Shown here: piece by piece, positions 32,421 through 45,500 of the stretch
Numbering within the stretch: position 1 is the first letter of the stretch
Layout of the letters: each line of letters opens with the position of its first letter
Assembly (NCBI GenBank): GCA_036346255.1
Contig: CM070619.1
Span: forward strand, 31,316,342-31,380,341
Length of the DNA: 64,000 nt
Direction: 5' to 3'
Source of the DNA: Ampelocalamus luodianensis
Lineage: Eukaryota; Streptophyta; Magnoliopsida; Poales; Poaceae
Made by a program: the position numbers and the translations under genes
The notes under the pieces: model-generated
Seen by the model: only the letters and a program-made list of their open reading frames with translations
The model's database searches: none
What the model was told of the DNA's origin: nothing

Positions 32421-33235
32421 CGGTGAATCAAGCACCGACAAGCATTTTTCTTAAATATAGTCTCATAGCCATCATCAAGAAGTCGTGAGACGAAAGTAAG
32501 TTGAACTGAGCTTGTCCACAAGGGCAACGTCCTTCAAGATGAAATTGTCATTCACCACGATTGATCCGTTCCTTCAATCCGCCCTTGAGTATTGTCTCAA
32601 AGGTGATGAGGACATCATCTATCGACCATGAAGGAGGTGAACCATTTTGAGTCTCCGGTCATGTGGCGTGAACAGCTGAGTCGACGAACCACGTGTCCTT
32701 CCTTCCGCGGCGATCACGAAAATCAAGGCACGAGAAGAACGATATGTCTCAATACTGGGGTTAGTTAAACATGACTTGGGAACCCGATCGAGACACACGT
32801 CTGCGAGTAGTATGCAAGCGAAGTGCTATCCTTGATTCTATTTGAAATTCTCATTGTGAGCAATGGTTACTCTAACATGAGAATTATCTGTCTAGGAACA
32901 TGATGATGATGAGCATGTGCAATAAATCCTAGTCCATTTTCTTCTTCTCTAAATGACCATTCATAAAAGCTCTAGGTTGATGAGATGACATTCTAGTAAG
33001 ATTTCTCCTAGCATTTTTCAACCTCACGCCAGTGAACTCAACCAAATGCCCATCCTTCTTGCAATAGGTGCAATGGTACTTGGTACCACTTTGGGAGAAG
33101 CACCTTTTGACCGAGCACAGATGGTTGGGCAAAACCTGCGATTTTGAAAGTGATCTTGGCGGGTTGGGTATCAAATTCAACTAAGCCATTTTCAAAATTT
33201 GAATGCCACTAGATTTGTCTGGGCAAAGTTGTATC
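32421..33235 (-). pseudogene. Copia protease and second zinc knuckle
   Basis: Positions 33180-32929 carry KYHCTYCKKDGHLVEF, a CCHC-like knuckle that SIRE/Opie elements have before protease. About 32700-32650 encodes DTWFVDSA, near the protease active site (VDS(G/A)CS-R-H in relatives); a small deletion removes the CSRHMTG part. Frames change often. The rest (32640-32430) matches the protease end and pre-integrase region only weakly. Confidence 0.65.
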
Positions 33236-34992
33236 CTAACCCTTGCTTCTTATAAGGAGTTTTGACTTATCAAGAATCATGTTTAAGCTGTTTCTTACCA
33301 TCGAGAATCTTTCTAATGTGTCCTTAAGGTAAGCAATTTCTCTTCCAAAGTTAACACATGAATCACAAGTTTTAGCGTTAAGTCTCTTCTTATAAAGAGC
33401 AACTTCAAGCTTAAGAGCTTCACATGAATCACAAGTAGCAGAATTAATACTGTCCTTAAGTTTGGCATATTTAGCTCTAGCTGCTTCTACAACATCATGT
33501 ACTTCATTTTCACGTTCTAAGCAGACAGAGCAAAAGCTAGATTTCAACCACATCAGAAACAACCAACTTGCTAGACTCTAAGAATTTTTCACAAGGAGCA
33601 GATTTCACTTCAATTAGCTCAGTTCTAGCACTTTCAAGTTGTTGCAAAGCAATATCATGAGCAGATTGCAATTTAGCTAGTTCAGTATGTAAAGCATGGT
33701 AAGATGAACATTCATCAGATTCAAGACTTTTAGCATTCACAAGTTCTAATGTGAGTTTATTTACTCGTGACTCTAACTCCTCATTCCTAGTCATGACGAA
33801 CTTTAAAGCTTTATCCTGACCTAGCATTTGCTCATAGACAGTTTCGCATCTAGCAAAGAGAACATCATAGGAGGGAGATACCTCATTGTTGTCATCGATG
33901 TCGTCGGAGTCAGCCATGAAGCACATGCCTGTGAAGTCCTTGGCCTTTCCCTTCTTGTCTTGAGGGAGCTCCTCCTCTTTGTCCTCCTCGCTCCCGGAGT
34001 CCACATCGCTCAAGGATCGTTCTCCAAGAGCGGCAAGAACCCGGTTAGCAGCCTTCCTGAGCTTGGCATCACCAAACTTGGACTTGCGTCCTGAGGCTTC
34101 TTCAAGTGGCTTTTCATCCTTGTAGTTGTTCTTACCTTTCAGCTTGGGGCAATTTGCCCGGATGTGATTAAGCTCTCCACACTCATAACAAGTCACAGGG
34201 CCGCCTCTCTTTTTGTTTCTCATATTGTTGTAGGCCCGTGTGAACTTCTTAATCAAAAGTGTCATCTCAGGCTCAGGAATACTTTCAAGATCATCTTCTT
34301 GAATTGCAGATAAAGAAGCAAGAGAAATTCGTAAGAAGACTCAAACGACCCATCGAGGCTCTCTTGAGCAGTGCGCTACAAAGCCATGTTACCCTTCTTA
34401 GAATGGTCACTTTGGATCTCATGAGTCTTGAGCTTGCTATAGAGCAGCTCCAAAGTCAGATCAGAGAAGTTGACATTTTCCTGAATAGCGGTAGCCTTTA
34501 TCTCCCACTCCCTAGTGTTGATTGCAGCCAGGAGATGGATGGCATTTTCTGACTGGGTAAATTCAATACCAACAGCCTTCATCTGATTTATCACTGTGTA
34601 AAAGCGACTGAAAATGTCATCGATGCTCTCACCAGGACGCATCTCGAATTTGTTATATTCTCTTTTATAGACCTGCTGACGCACTTGTTTGATTTGGGAA
34701 GAACCCTCATGATAGGTTTCGAGGGTCTTCCAAATCTCATGTGCAGTCTCGAGATTGCAAATCCTATCATATTCCTATCTACCAAGCCCAATATACAGAA
34801 AATTCTTTGCCTTACGGTCATTAGCCAAGAGGGCTTCAGAAGCCGGCGTAGCAACCTCAGGCAAGATGAGCGGATCTCAAATAGCCTCCCAAATACCTCG
34901 TGGTTCGCTCTCAAGAAAGACACGCATGCGGTTCTTCCAAAAGGCATAGTCGTGCCCATGAAGATATGCGGTTTGGAGGAATACTTATCCAT
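33236..34992 (-). pseudogene. Copia gag, broken
   Basis: Start ATG at 34992 (MDKYSSKPHIFMG), 45 bp inside the PBS. Frame shifts follow; 34684-34376 is a good gag core: YKREYNKFEMRPGESIDDIF, TQSENAIHLLAAINTREWEI, FSDLTLELLYSKLKTHEIQ. Positions 34265-33537 encode the first zinc knuckle (CYECGELNHIRANCPKLKG), an acidic stretch (DVDSGSEEDKEEELP) and a coiled coil to 33562 or beyond; 33562-33236 encodes repeats with CDSC motifs (CLERE.., CDSCEALKLEVALYKKRLNA), as in SIRE/Opie gag. The gag is long, as in that group. About three breaks. Confidence 0.85.
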
Positions 34993-35036
34993 CGCTAAGT
35001 TCAGTGACCGGTTAAGATCAAGATTGAACTAACCAG

Positions 35037-35048
35037 GCTCTGATACCA
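35037..35048 (-). promoter_or_regulatory. Copia primer-binding site
   Basis: Minus strand TGGTATCAGAGC, the standard match to the initiator methionine tRNA 3' end, two bases after the LTR. Confidence 0.9.
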
Positions 35049-36954
35049 CTTGTTGAACCGAAAAGACGACTAGAGGGGGGGTGAATAGGAGCACGATCTC
35101 TTTTTCGCCCAAATCGAATTCAATACGAATCTCACTCCAATAGCTACGAAAGCTATGAAGATCAATAAATCATGCACAGCGGAAGACTTGTATTGAATTC
35201 AATCAAAACCCCAAAGCAAAATCAACACAAAACCAAAACACCAATTCTCGGGCGGTCTGACCTCTCACGGGGGCGGTTAGACCGGTTGGCCTAGCGGTCG
35301 GACCGATCCAAGCGGTCGGACTCTCCTTCTGAGCGGTCCGACCTCTAGTTCAATGAACAAGTGAAATCAGCCAAAAACCAAAACGCAAATTGATCTAACT
35401 TTTGATTCGTGCGTCCAAACTTCGTGAAACTTGACACACACCTTCCCAAGGATGTCAGGAACCTATTCCAAGCAACGATCGTGAAGATCCTTGCCAAAGT
35501 TCATACCTTTTCCCGTTTGAGTGAAGGTGGGTCAAAAAACTAAGTCAAAACGCAAATATGATCTTGAGACTTCCTCGTGGGTGATTGATGATCTTGAAGA
35601 TCCTAGATGTATTCCCACATGTCACAGCAAGCTAGATCACGGTCAGAAACCAAGCAAAAACTCGTGGATCAAAGAAAGACTCAAAATCACCAAATAGAGA
35701 GGAAGAAAGCAAATAGACTCATCTTTGATGAAACTTTCTTTGGATTGATTTGATGTGGTATTGGTTTACAGTCACTCCATCAATGGAGGACAAAGACTCA
35801 ATACATGAGCACGAAATCAAATCCAACTCTCTAGAACCCTAACCTCCACCACTCCTCTCCCTAAGTAAACTAGGGTTTCAATCACAATCAAAGGGTTGAG
35901 AGGGTGCAGCCACCTCCCTCCTCTATTTATAGTGGAGGCCTAGACCTTCTAGAAGAGTTTCCATAATGGGCTCCCGTTACGGTCCAAAATAAACGGGTCA
36001 CACACGCACGTATTTTAAAGCGCCGTCTTCATCTCCTCTTGACCTAATCCGCTTCTCCAACGCACCGTCTTGCGCTGCGGGTTGGCAAAAGATAACCAAG
36101 GCGGTATTTGGTAAAATTACCAAAATACCCCTTCTCGGTCCTTCTCCGAAGACCGAGTCCAGATTGTGCGAAGCACTCGCTTGCTCCGTGTGAGGACCCG
36201 GAATATTTAACTAGTAACACTTAACCTCCAAATGGTTCTAGCATTACTAATTAAATATTCTAAGCCTCGATGGACATATGCTTCCCAGAATTGCAGTATA
36301 TGCACATCATCACAAAATTACACATCATTTCCATACAACAAACATCACTAAGTTCAACAACGACATACATAAAGTAAAGTTATTACAAAAGACCCGACCG
36401 GCCAAAACGAACAATATACAAGAAAGACAGCGGAAGCAAAAGGTGCCATAAGATGGCTAGAACAAAAGTCAACCAGGTTAGCCAACATAACCCACAAGGC
36501 AACCGACCGGCCGCCAAGCTAGTCGCCCTAAGCTACCACAACAAAGCTCACAAAGTGAGGCCCTCGAGCTCACCTTCTTCCTCTGCAACAAATACATTTA
36601 AGCAAGATAACTGAGTACACAAAGGTACTCGCAAGACTGACGTGTGGAATAGCAGACCTATTCATAAACTACATGCAAGCTTATTTAGGTGGAGGTTGTA
36701 TGTCTCATTTTGTATAAAGCCAACTTTATTTGCAATAATGTAATACATTTAAAAGCAAGTTTGCAAATATGTTTTATTGTCAAAATAACGGTGAAATAAA
36801 GATACCTACAAGTAACCACCTGGAAGTGACTATCCCAATAGTCACCACAACATAGCACGAATCCCCGATCTGTACCACCCATCAAGTTTTAATTAAAAGG
36901 TTGTAGTCTAGTTCTCACGGGCGTATCCAGAGCTTGTCCATAACCTAGACGAGG

Positions 36955-36966
36955 CTATTCGAATAG
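36955..36966. repeat. 12-bp palindrome in the solo LTR
   Basis: CTATTCGAATAG, preceded on the plus strand by GAGG and followed by TTTTAACCCTGCAGGGTGTAC; the same block in reverse as at 46870-46905. Confidence 0.9.
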
Positions 36967-38499
36967 TTTTAACCCTGCAGGGTGTACCAATGTACCCACA
37001 CTGCATCGCCTTTAAGCCACAAAGCACACTTAGAAGGTATGTAAAGACGGCTAAGTCTACGAGACGTTTTCCAATCTTGTGTATTAACCCGAGCCGCTCG
37101 TATGGATAGAAACCCACACGCTTACATTGCAAGCCGAAAGACAACCAGCCATCACGGGGGAAGCCTTTCGGACACTACAATGCTCCCACCTCCATCCCTC
37201 CTGCGACTCCCTGCGACCCGAAGCCAATACACGCCAATGTACTAAGTCAAGAGAGGTCCCATACCCTCTAGTGCGGTTAGCACGCAAAATGCTCAGTACG
37301 GTGGCGCAAGTAACTCGGTCCTTAATGACCCAGTCACCATTCCAGTCACACCTAGAAGCACACCAACATACCATTGTGCCCAAGTCTAAATCATTTTGTT
37401 TTTAGTTTTAGTTTTCATAAATAGACATGGCACAAGGTGGAAATCATAATCATAATAAGTTTTATGAGATCAAGGTTATCGACAAGTCGATAACCGCCCA
37501 TTTCTACCGGAAGCTAAGCATGACTAAGCAATTAATTCGTAAGCTACTAAGTGACAAGAGCTCATCCACGAACTCTAATCACAGCAATAACCTAGGCTCA
37601 TGGTAGTAGAGAATAATCATTTGTCTAAGGAAATGCATCTACTAGGTCAACTATTAACACAAAGTAGCAATGCATACATAGAATTTGAAATCAACATAAA
37701 TACTTAAAATACTGGGATTAACATGATCAAACTGCTTGCCTTGCTGGATTTGTTCTTGCTGTAGAGGGGAGTGCTCAGGTTCAATAAATTCTTCGGAACC
37801 TAACGCGAAAAGGCGATAAAAACCGATAAGAACGAAGAACACCAAAAGGAACTCAACAGCAAAGAACATCCAAATCCCATGAAATTTCTACAGCAGCTAG
37901 AGGTTGATTTTAGACAATTTTAGAAACAAGAAACACTTCATTTGAACTTAGTATGAAAAAGTTATGGCTAATCTAAGTTCTCTCAGCCTGAAAAATCCTA
38001 ATTAAATTAATTTCGGTTACTGTTCATGACGAAAATTTCTAGAATGATCTGGAACTTGAAATTTTAATGGTGGGTAGATATGATTATCCTAACAACAGTA
38101 AAACTGAGTTTGCACAATTTGGAGTTGAAATGAATTAGTTATTATTTTTCTAAGTTCTAAAACTAGTGAATCATTAATTTCAGTGGCAATGATCATATGA
38201 AGACCTATTCTATATAACAGTACAGTCTTAGTGGGTTTTAACAAAACTTAGTTTGCTCAGTTTGGAGTTACAGAGAATAAGTTATGCATTTTACAAATTT
38301 TCAATGAGTTTCTAAACAACCATTTCATATTAAACAAGTTCTTGCAGTTTCTATCATTTTCTCCTACATAATGATGCCTAAATCCATTCTCAGATTAAAG
38401 TTCATACTATAACAAAGCTACAACAACTGGAATCATTCAAAAAGAAGCTAAAATGACAAAGATAAACACTTTTGAAATTTGAAACATTAAAAGACTTAG

Positions 38500-39450
38500 A
38501 AAATTTGAGCCCTGGAGGTCCAAAAGAATCAAGGAAAAGGAGAGGTCGTGGGTCGTTGATCTTGCATCGCAGGCCCGGCACCTCGAAGCACGGGCAAGAC
38601 GGAAGACCTCCTCCCGCATTGGGGAGGTCTGGACCGTTGAGATCTGATCCAACGGCCACGACCAGTGCATGCATAGCGCACGCACGGGAGGTCCTCGCGC
38701 CTAACAGAGGTCGTGATCGTTAGATCGAGATCTGGCGGTCCCGAGCACTAGGGGAGGCCCTAAGGCTTTACAACCAAGGGAGGAGGTCGGGGCGGTCAGG
38801 ATCTCACGGGGGAGGTCCCAACGGTCTAGATCTCCAGAGGGAGGTCCTACGGCTAAATCTACGGAGGGAGGTCTAGCCCGTTAGATCTAAATCTAACGGT
38901 TTAGACCAGAGGAGGAGGTCCTAGACAGTCAAGATCTCCAGGGGAAGGTCTTGATCGGCTGGGATTTACACGAGGAGGTCTTGGATGGCCAAGATCTACT
39001 CGGGGAGGTCCTAAGCGATAGTGTTTTAACGGAGGAGATCCGACGGTTCGGATCGGGCCTAGGAGGTCCAGCGCTAAGGATTTTACAAAAGAGATCTAAC
39101 GCCGATCTAAACCGGGAGAGTCGTGGAGCGGCCAGGATTGAGCCTAAGAGGTCTGAAGCGGGGTTTTCTTTGTAAAAGGCCAGGATGGCTTTACAAAGAG
39201 GACCCGAGGGTGGTCTTTGCAAAATGACCGAGGGGAGGTCTTTTGCAAAGAGGACCTGGTGGAGGTCCAGGGTGGTTTTGGCAAAATGACCCGAGGAGGT
39301 CCTTTGCGCAGAGTGGTCCTAGCGGCCAGGATTTAACCGGGTGGTCCTAGACGGCTGAGATTAAACTAGGGGGAGGTCGTGGACGACCACGATGAACCCG
39401 AGGAGGTCCAAGGTGCTTCTAATGGTGCGGGTCCTAAGGAAGTGACTAAA
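38500..39450 (-). repeat. Degenerate 30-bp repeat (GAGGTCC) in the solo LTR
   Basis: About thirty diverged units around GAGGTC(C/T) and G(A/G)TC with CCGTTA/ACGG-type middle parts, spaced near 30 bp. It matches the inverted arrays at 44470-45500 and 54410-55440. Confidence 0.8.
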
Positions 39451-42168
39451 AGGTGGCGCTAAGGACAACTTAAATGTCGATGATAAGCAATAAAGGAACC
39501 TAAAAGGGACTTTCTCGACCTGATTTTAATTCTAAGCCCAAGGCCCACACGTCGGTGACACCTGGCACGGATCAAGACATGATTAATGCGCCAATGATTA
39601 GCAATGATTGGGCATTAATGTTGTCCTAAGAAAATGACAAAACGGAGTTTGCAAGCAAAACTCGGCGCGTTAACGGCTTGCCGCGGCGACAGGACCACGC
39701 GGTGCCAAGTAATATCGGAATGGAACCGCAATATCATCACGAGCTAAAGGTGGCAACCTCGTCTGCGCGCGACGTTTTGAACGCCGGCGAGCCTGAGATA
39801 GGCTAGGAAGGCTTACTACGAAACTACACGAGCTCTAGAAAATAACAACAAGGCTAAGGGATGGGCACCGAGGGCGAGAGGGACCGGGAGGTCGGAGGAA
39901 CTTGGAGAAGATCGACGAAGTCCGGCGGTGACGTGTTTGCCGGCGATGGAGAAGAAGGTGATCTCGACCCCGACAAGCAGCTCCCCAAATTGTCAACCTC
40001 TGCGAAGGTTAAACACAACAAGTTAGGGAGGCTTGAGGAGACCAAGATGACAAAGTGATAGCCAAAATAGCAATATTGAACCCCTGGAGCTCGAAGGTCT
40101 TCAAGGAGCTCCAAAGTCGACAATGGAGGCAGGGAGGTGGTGTTCTTAGGTGTTTGAGTTTGGGGCTCACACTCACAACCGAGGGAGTTCAAGCAGCAAC
40201 CAAGAGTGGGGAAATGATATTGAGGAGGGCCTTGGGCTAGATAAAGCCGGGGCGCTCGCACAAGGGTTTGGACAAGCCCCACTGTGAACAAAGTCCACGC
40301 TCCTGCCATGAACTCGCTAGATTTGACAAGAGCAGGTAGGTAGGGGAAGACTTCTAGGGCTAGGCTCCTGACACATTTAATGCGTGGCGAAAGAGACGTT
40401 GGGAAGGACCAAAGTGACAAAGACCTGCTCCCAACGCGCTCGACCACGACACACGCACGGGTGCGGGAAAACCATGATGACCAGGGCTCGAGGAGGTCAT
40501 GGAGGAAGAAGAACAGGGCTTTGGGAGGTCCTGGACGATCCCGATTTGCATGGGGTGGTCCTGGATGTCCCAGATCACTCGAGGTGGGGAGGTCTTAGCG
40601 GTGAAGAGGTCCAGGGAAGGTCCTAGGAGCCGTGGGGAGGTCGTGGGCGTCGGATTCAAATCCAACAGCTAACACACGCGCGCCCGAGTGCGGTTGAGTG
40701 GACTGGGTCCAACCGTGTCGGTTGAGTTAGGCTCGGGCTCGAGCCCGAGTCTGACTCAAACCAGATTCGATTTTTCTGGTTTTTGAGAAGGGCTGACATT
40801 TGGAGAATTGTTTGGGGTAGCAAACGAACTCCAAAAATTATGAAATTTTTACAGGAGCTTTCTAGCAGAGGGATTGACCTTGAATAAAATTTTTGGAGGT
40901 TTTGGTGCTGTGGATTTTCCTCCAAAAATTTACCAAGGTGCTGGTCCACAGTTTGACCAGAATTGAATTGGGTTTGACTGACCTCCAAAGATATTCAAAC
41001 AATTTCTAAAAATTGTGGAATTTTTCAGAGGAGTCACATACCAACCCAAGAATTTAGGAAAAATATTTCCAGAAGATTATCACAAGATGGAGCAAGAATG
41101 TTTTTGAAGGATCAAGATTTGGATCAAAGACTTGTGACTTTGTATTTCCATAACCTCTTGTACAATAGCTGTTCAGTACAAACAGGAAATACAAGATGTA
41201 AGAAAAAGTTTTAATTTCTACTCATTTTCTTACATTTGAAACACAAGCCTAAAATTGGGATGTTACACTCCGCCACGTGTAGGTTGATCCAACGGCTCTC
41301 ATCATGTCGGCAGGTCTCTCCCATCCAGCTCCCACCGAAACCACCATGACACTTGCACCAACCCCGCGCGCTTGATTCAACTGCCGCGACCGAATCGCCT
41401 CGTTCGGTCACCTTTGTCCATCTTGCACCATACTTGAGTCCAATGACTTCACCCGGCATCGCCGATCGTTTCGAACCTCGCTCTCCAAGCCTAGTCCCGA
41501 TCATCCTCGCCGTTGACCGTCGTTGACCACCAAGCAACTCGCACAACAATAGACAAGTAAATCGAAATCGGAACAAGTTCTTCACAACTTGACCCACGTT
41601 AGTCAAAACATGCATCATGCAACACATATGCAATGAAACCCATGAACTTGACCTAACAGCAACCATCGCCGCCACACGGTCGACAAGTTAAGTGAAAACC
41701 GCCGATCGCCGGTCCGATCGCACATCACCGCTCGACCGCCACCGTAAGGCGATCGACCGCCACCTGTGGACTTAGCCAAAATTTCAGACCGAAATCCGCA
41801 ACCTCTCTCGAAATTTCAAACGAATAGAACTTTTGCCCGAGGCTCCAAAATTATGGGACCAAGTGCGGAGAATCTCCTCACTTGCCTACACCCTCTATTT
41901 TTGGCCCACCAAAAATCCAATGCCACTTATATGGCGGTCGGACCGCTCATCGACGGCCGATCGCCACCCAACCGGTCGGTCCGCCTACGCCGGTCGCCAC
42001 CGCCATCAATTCACGAGGCATGGCGGTCGACCGCCACCAAGGCGGATCGACCGCTTGAGACTGAAGAACACGAACTTTGCCGAAAACGCTTGTTTCCGCA
42101 AACTTTCAACGTCATTGCCAATTGTCACATCATCCTAAGATCATGAGCATATCCCCATGGTATCCACA

Positions 42169-42924
42169 ATGCAAAACAAAGGTGCGGCACACAAAGATAT
42201 AGGGGGCACCTCCCCTTGGTTTGGCTGAATAAAAGCCCACAACTGATTTGGTCACAAAACTAAATCCAACTCCTAACCCTAACTCTGTTTATTTCAAATT
42301 CACAACTGAAGGAAAGATACATGGCCAAATCACATTGATATGCGGCCCAACAATTGAGCATGCAAGCCCACTTGGATTCACCTTAAAAATTGAGGTCCAA
42401 TTCGGATTTAAGTCCACGTCAAATTCGGAATCCAAACTTGGGCTGAAATTCGGAAACAAGTAGGGCTGATTTCAGAATTGTCTTGTATTTTGAATTTGAC
42501 TGGGAGTTCACCTTCATTTCGGACAAGCCCATGGACTTAGAGTCATATTTTAGGCCAACTTGATTTCAGATAAGTGTTGTGGACTCCAATTCGTCTTGCT
42601 CTCTTTCTTCCTTTCTTGGTTTCGGCCGAAACTAGTCCAAGAAATCCCTTGGCCACATGTGCTCCGACACCCATCTGCTCCATGTGCTCCTCCTTCCTCT
42701 CGGCTTGCTCCTTTCCTCTCTTGGCTTGCACTCCCTTTCTTCCTTTTGGTTTCCCATCCTTCTTTTTGTCAAATTTGAGCACACACAATGTCATTGCATT
42801 AGGTAGTAGCCAATTCTCATGTAAATCCAAGTGAAACTCATTAAAGAGCAAATTCACCTGTTGGTCAAGTAACTTAGCTCTAGCCCGAGTAATAAGACCA
42901 ACAGGAGCATGCTTACTAGTAGGA
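42169..42924 (-). pseudogene. Gypsy-like fragment and noncoding remnant of the Harbinger-like element
   Basis: The minus-strand frame from 42924 to 42543 has SKHAPVGLITRARAKLLDQQ and NEFHLDLHENWLLPNAMTL, resembling a polyprotein tail of plant gypsy elements (TRARAK motif). The frame runs on, across the Tekay insertion, to 57621-57804 in phase. Positions 42543-42169 have no frame; they hold a GGGGGCACC.CCCC stretch (42203-42221) and AT-rich DNA. Whether it is retroelement or captured host sequence is open. Confidence 0.5.
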
Positions 42925-44375
42925 TGTAACATCCCCATATTTGGCTTGTGTTTCAAATGTAATAAAATGAGGATAATTTAAAACTTTTCTTACATCCTTG
43001 TGCTTTCGAACTTTTCTGAAAATTCTTGTAAAAGAATTTTGGGAAATTCAAAATCAAAAGCCTCATTTATCAAGACAACAACCTCCTTGGTCAAATCGTT
43101 TGTTAAACCCTTGGAAATAATTTTCCTTGGTTCTAAGGTTGATTGGTGACGCCCTAAATTATTTCATGCTTTTAGAAATTATTTGAATAATTTTGGGGCG
43201 AGTCAAACCAACATTTCAATTGGTCAAACCTAGTTTATCACTTCGGAATTTTTAACATAAAATATAATGCATAAAACTTCGAAAGTTTTAGGGAGTTCAA
43301 TCATCTAACTACTTGGCTTCGCTTAAAATTTCATCAAATTTGGAGTTCATTTGGCCCTCCAATTAAATCCTCAAATTTTCAAAGACAAAATTCAAATTAA
43401 ATCGGGTCTAGTATCGTTTCACCCGACCGAGCTCGAACTCAAGTCCGACTCGCCGAGTTGGCTTCACGCATGTGCCCCACCAACCGCACTCCCAACTGCT
43501 CGCGCCTCGTGCCGACTGTGGCCCGGTGTCGTCGCTGGTCATCTTCTTCCTCCGCTCACCCACGTGCGATCGTGCGGCGCGTGAAGTCGTGAGGAGAGCG
43601 GCGCTAGTCACCTCCCCAACCGCTCCTCGCTGCATGCATTTATTGTGCTCGAGCTTGCCACGAAGTCTCCTTCTACTCCGCCTCCCGCCGCCGCTCCCAT
43701 GACCATAGCCGGACCTCCCGCGGCGAGAGAGCCGTTGTGGACCGAGCTCCCCTCTGCTACTTAAGCATCCAGCTCTCCTTCTTTGTCCTCCTTTCACCCT
43801 TCCGCAGCCCCAGTTGGCACCCTCTCTTCTTGCTTTTGAGCTCAATCGCCAAGATCACCCTGACCGCCATTGCTGAAGCTTCGAGCTCCTGGTGCAGCCG
43901 GTGCTCCAGTGGCTCTTTCCTTCAAACTTTTGCTCCGGCTCCTTCCTCTGGTCCCCTGGAGTGTTGACGCTAATCCTATTTCGATCTGTGTCTTCAGCCT
44001 CTTCGGACCGGATTCCCCTTTTCGGTGAAAATCGCCGCTTCGCCCTCCTCTCCAGAAGGTGGCTCCTCCCTTCAATTATGTGTTCCAGTCTTTCTCGTGG
44101 ACCTCTGAAGTTATCACCACCATTGCTTGGTCCTCTATGGCTCGTGATTGCTTGCCCGCGTTGTCTTCCTCTCGCTCGGTGGCGGTCGTCGCCGCCGAAC
44201 TCCTCGACCCCCTTAGACCTCCTCCTCGGGCCCGTGAGTTCACAATGACCTCCTGTAGCTTAAGCACTCGATAGCTTAGGTCTCCGAAGTCTTTCTCGGT
44301 TTTCACTTTTCCGCATTTGATCTCCCTCGTTCGGCTCGCGGCGATATGGGTCGTGTCCGCGACATTTGTGCCCTC

Positions 44376-44406
44376 AAAATGTTCGCAATAGTATTGCGAA
44401 CATTTT
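44376..44406. repeat. 31-bp perfect palindrome in Tekay 5' LTR
   Basis: AAAATGTTCGCAATA, one G, TATTGCGAACATTTT: 15-bp arms around one base, without mismatch. It lies in the transcribed part, after the TATA-like site. Confidence 0.95.
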
Positions 44407-44469
44407 GCCCCATTGACCGCGCCGCGTGGTCGTGGTCGCGGCGACGAGCCGGTGACCAAAGCCGTGTCT

Positions 44470-45500
44470 GGTGCGTTGTCGCATTTTTTCAAGTCACCGG
44501 ACCTCCTCGGGTTCATCGTGACCCTCCAGACCTCCCCGTGTTAGATTCGCACCGTGGGATCTTGTCGGCAAAAACTCTAGCTCCCAAGACCTCTTCGATT
44601 TAATCCTAGCCCTTAATGACCTCTTCCCTGCTTAGATCCACCCGTAGATCCTTTGTTCTCGTAATAGCTAAATCCTAGGACCTCTCGGTTGTGGTCTTAG
44701 CCGCTCATGACCTCTTCATTGTTGATCCGGACCGTTAGATCTCCTAGTCTAAGTCCTTAGCCGCGGGACCTCCCACCATTTGGAATCCCGCCGTTAAAGA
44801 CCTCCATAGGTAAAAATCCCACTTAAGATCACCCTCCGCCTTGGGGTCCTCTTTGCAAAAGACCTCCTTGAGGTCCTCTCAAAAAGGTCACCCTGTCGCT
44901 TTTGTCAAAACCACCCTCTTGAATCACCCTGTGGTCCTCTTTGCAAAAGACCACCCTTGGCCTTTTGTAAAGAGAACCTCAGACCTCCTCGTCTTTGGTC
45001 TTAGCGCGAGGACCTCCCGCCTAGATCTGGACCGCCAGACCTTCTCCCATGGAGATCCGAGCCGCCCAGATCTCTCTCTGAAAAGCTACTGTGTTGGAGG
45101 ACCTCCCAGGGAAATCTCGACCGTTAGGACCTCCTCGGTGAGATCCTAGCCGCCAAGACCTCTCATTGTTAAGCTCACCGCTTAGGTCCTCTCCTCCGTC
45201 GATCTAGACCGTTAAGACCTCCTGGAAATCTTAACCGCCAGACCTCCCCTTAGTTAGGTAGCCGAGGACCTCCTCGTGAGCTCGGGCCGCCAGATCGGTC
45301 GACGGCCACGACCTCCCTAGTGCGCGAGGACCTCATCCGTGTGTCTTTGTGCATCCGGTGGTCGGAGCCGTCGGATTGAATATCAACGGCTAGGACCTCT
45401 CCTAGGCGCGGCAAGGTCTTTGCGCCCAGGAGCTCGTGCGGGGTTTGGCATCTCGAGATCGTGAGCCGTGCGATCTTTGATCAACGACCCACGACCTCCC
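44470..45500 (+). repeat. Degenerate 30-bp repeat (GACCTCC) in Tekay 5' LTR
   Basis: About thirty units around (A/G)GACCTC(C/T) with GATC and (A/C)CCG(T/C)(T/C)A(G/A) parts, mostly 28-33 bp apart. Corresponds to 54410-55440 and, reversed, 38500-39450. Confidence 0.85.

Larger units (their letters stand above)
36189..41267 (-). mobile_element. Solo LTR of a Tekay-like gypsy element, 5079 bp
   Basis: Plus strand begins TGTGAGGACCCGG and ends GGGATGTTACA. It is flanked by CTCCG (36184-36188 and 41268-41272), a perfect 5-bp duplication. No gag-pol is present and the unit is complete, so it is a solo LTR. It resembles the LTRs at 42925 and 52831 in the first 200 bp, the 30-bp repeats, and the palindrome block (36940-37000). 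The long frames at 39854-40447 and others are unsupported. Confidence 0.85.
12982..42168 (-). mobile_element. SIRE/Opie-like Ty1/copia element with two nested insertions
   Basis: Minus strand. LTRs are at 12982-14998 (3') and 35051-42168 (5'; about 2034 bp once the 36189-41267 insertion is removed). The PBS matches initiator methionine tRNA (35037-35048) and a PPT lies at 14999-15010. The order gag, zinc knuckle, protease, integrase, RT, RNase H is that of Ty1/copia. The gag zinc knuckle (CYECGELNHIRANCPK) and the LTR start followed by GACTAGAGGGG.GTGAATAGGAG fit the SIRE/Opie group. Target duplication is imperfect: AAGCA on the left, ATGCA on the right. The Tat element at 16278-29204 sits in its 3' spacer. 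No frame is intact end to end. Confidence 0.85.
35051..42168 (-). mobile_element. Copia 5' LTR, split by a solo LTR
   Basis: Pieces 35051-36188 and 41273-42168 match 12982-14998. The split is at CTCCG, duplicated on both sides of the inserted LTR. The plus strand begins TGTTGAACCGAAAAGACGAC and ends TATCCACA. Without the insertion its length is 2034 bp against 2017 for the 3' LTR. Confidence 0.9.

Noticed and set aside
39854..40447. A 197-codon minus-strand frame in the solo LTR
   Set aside because: No domain, and it lies in an LTR without other coding signs.
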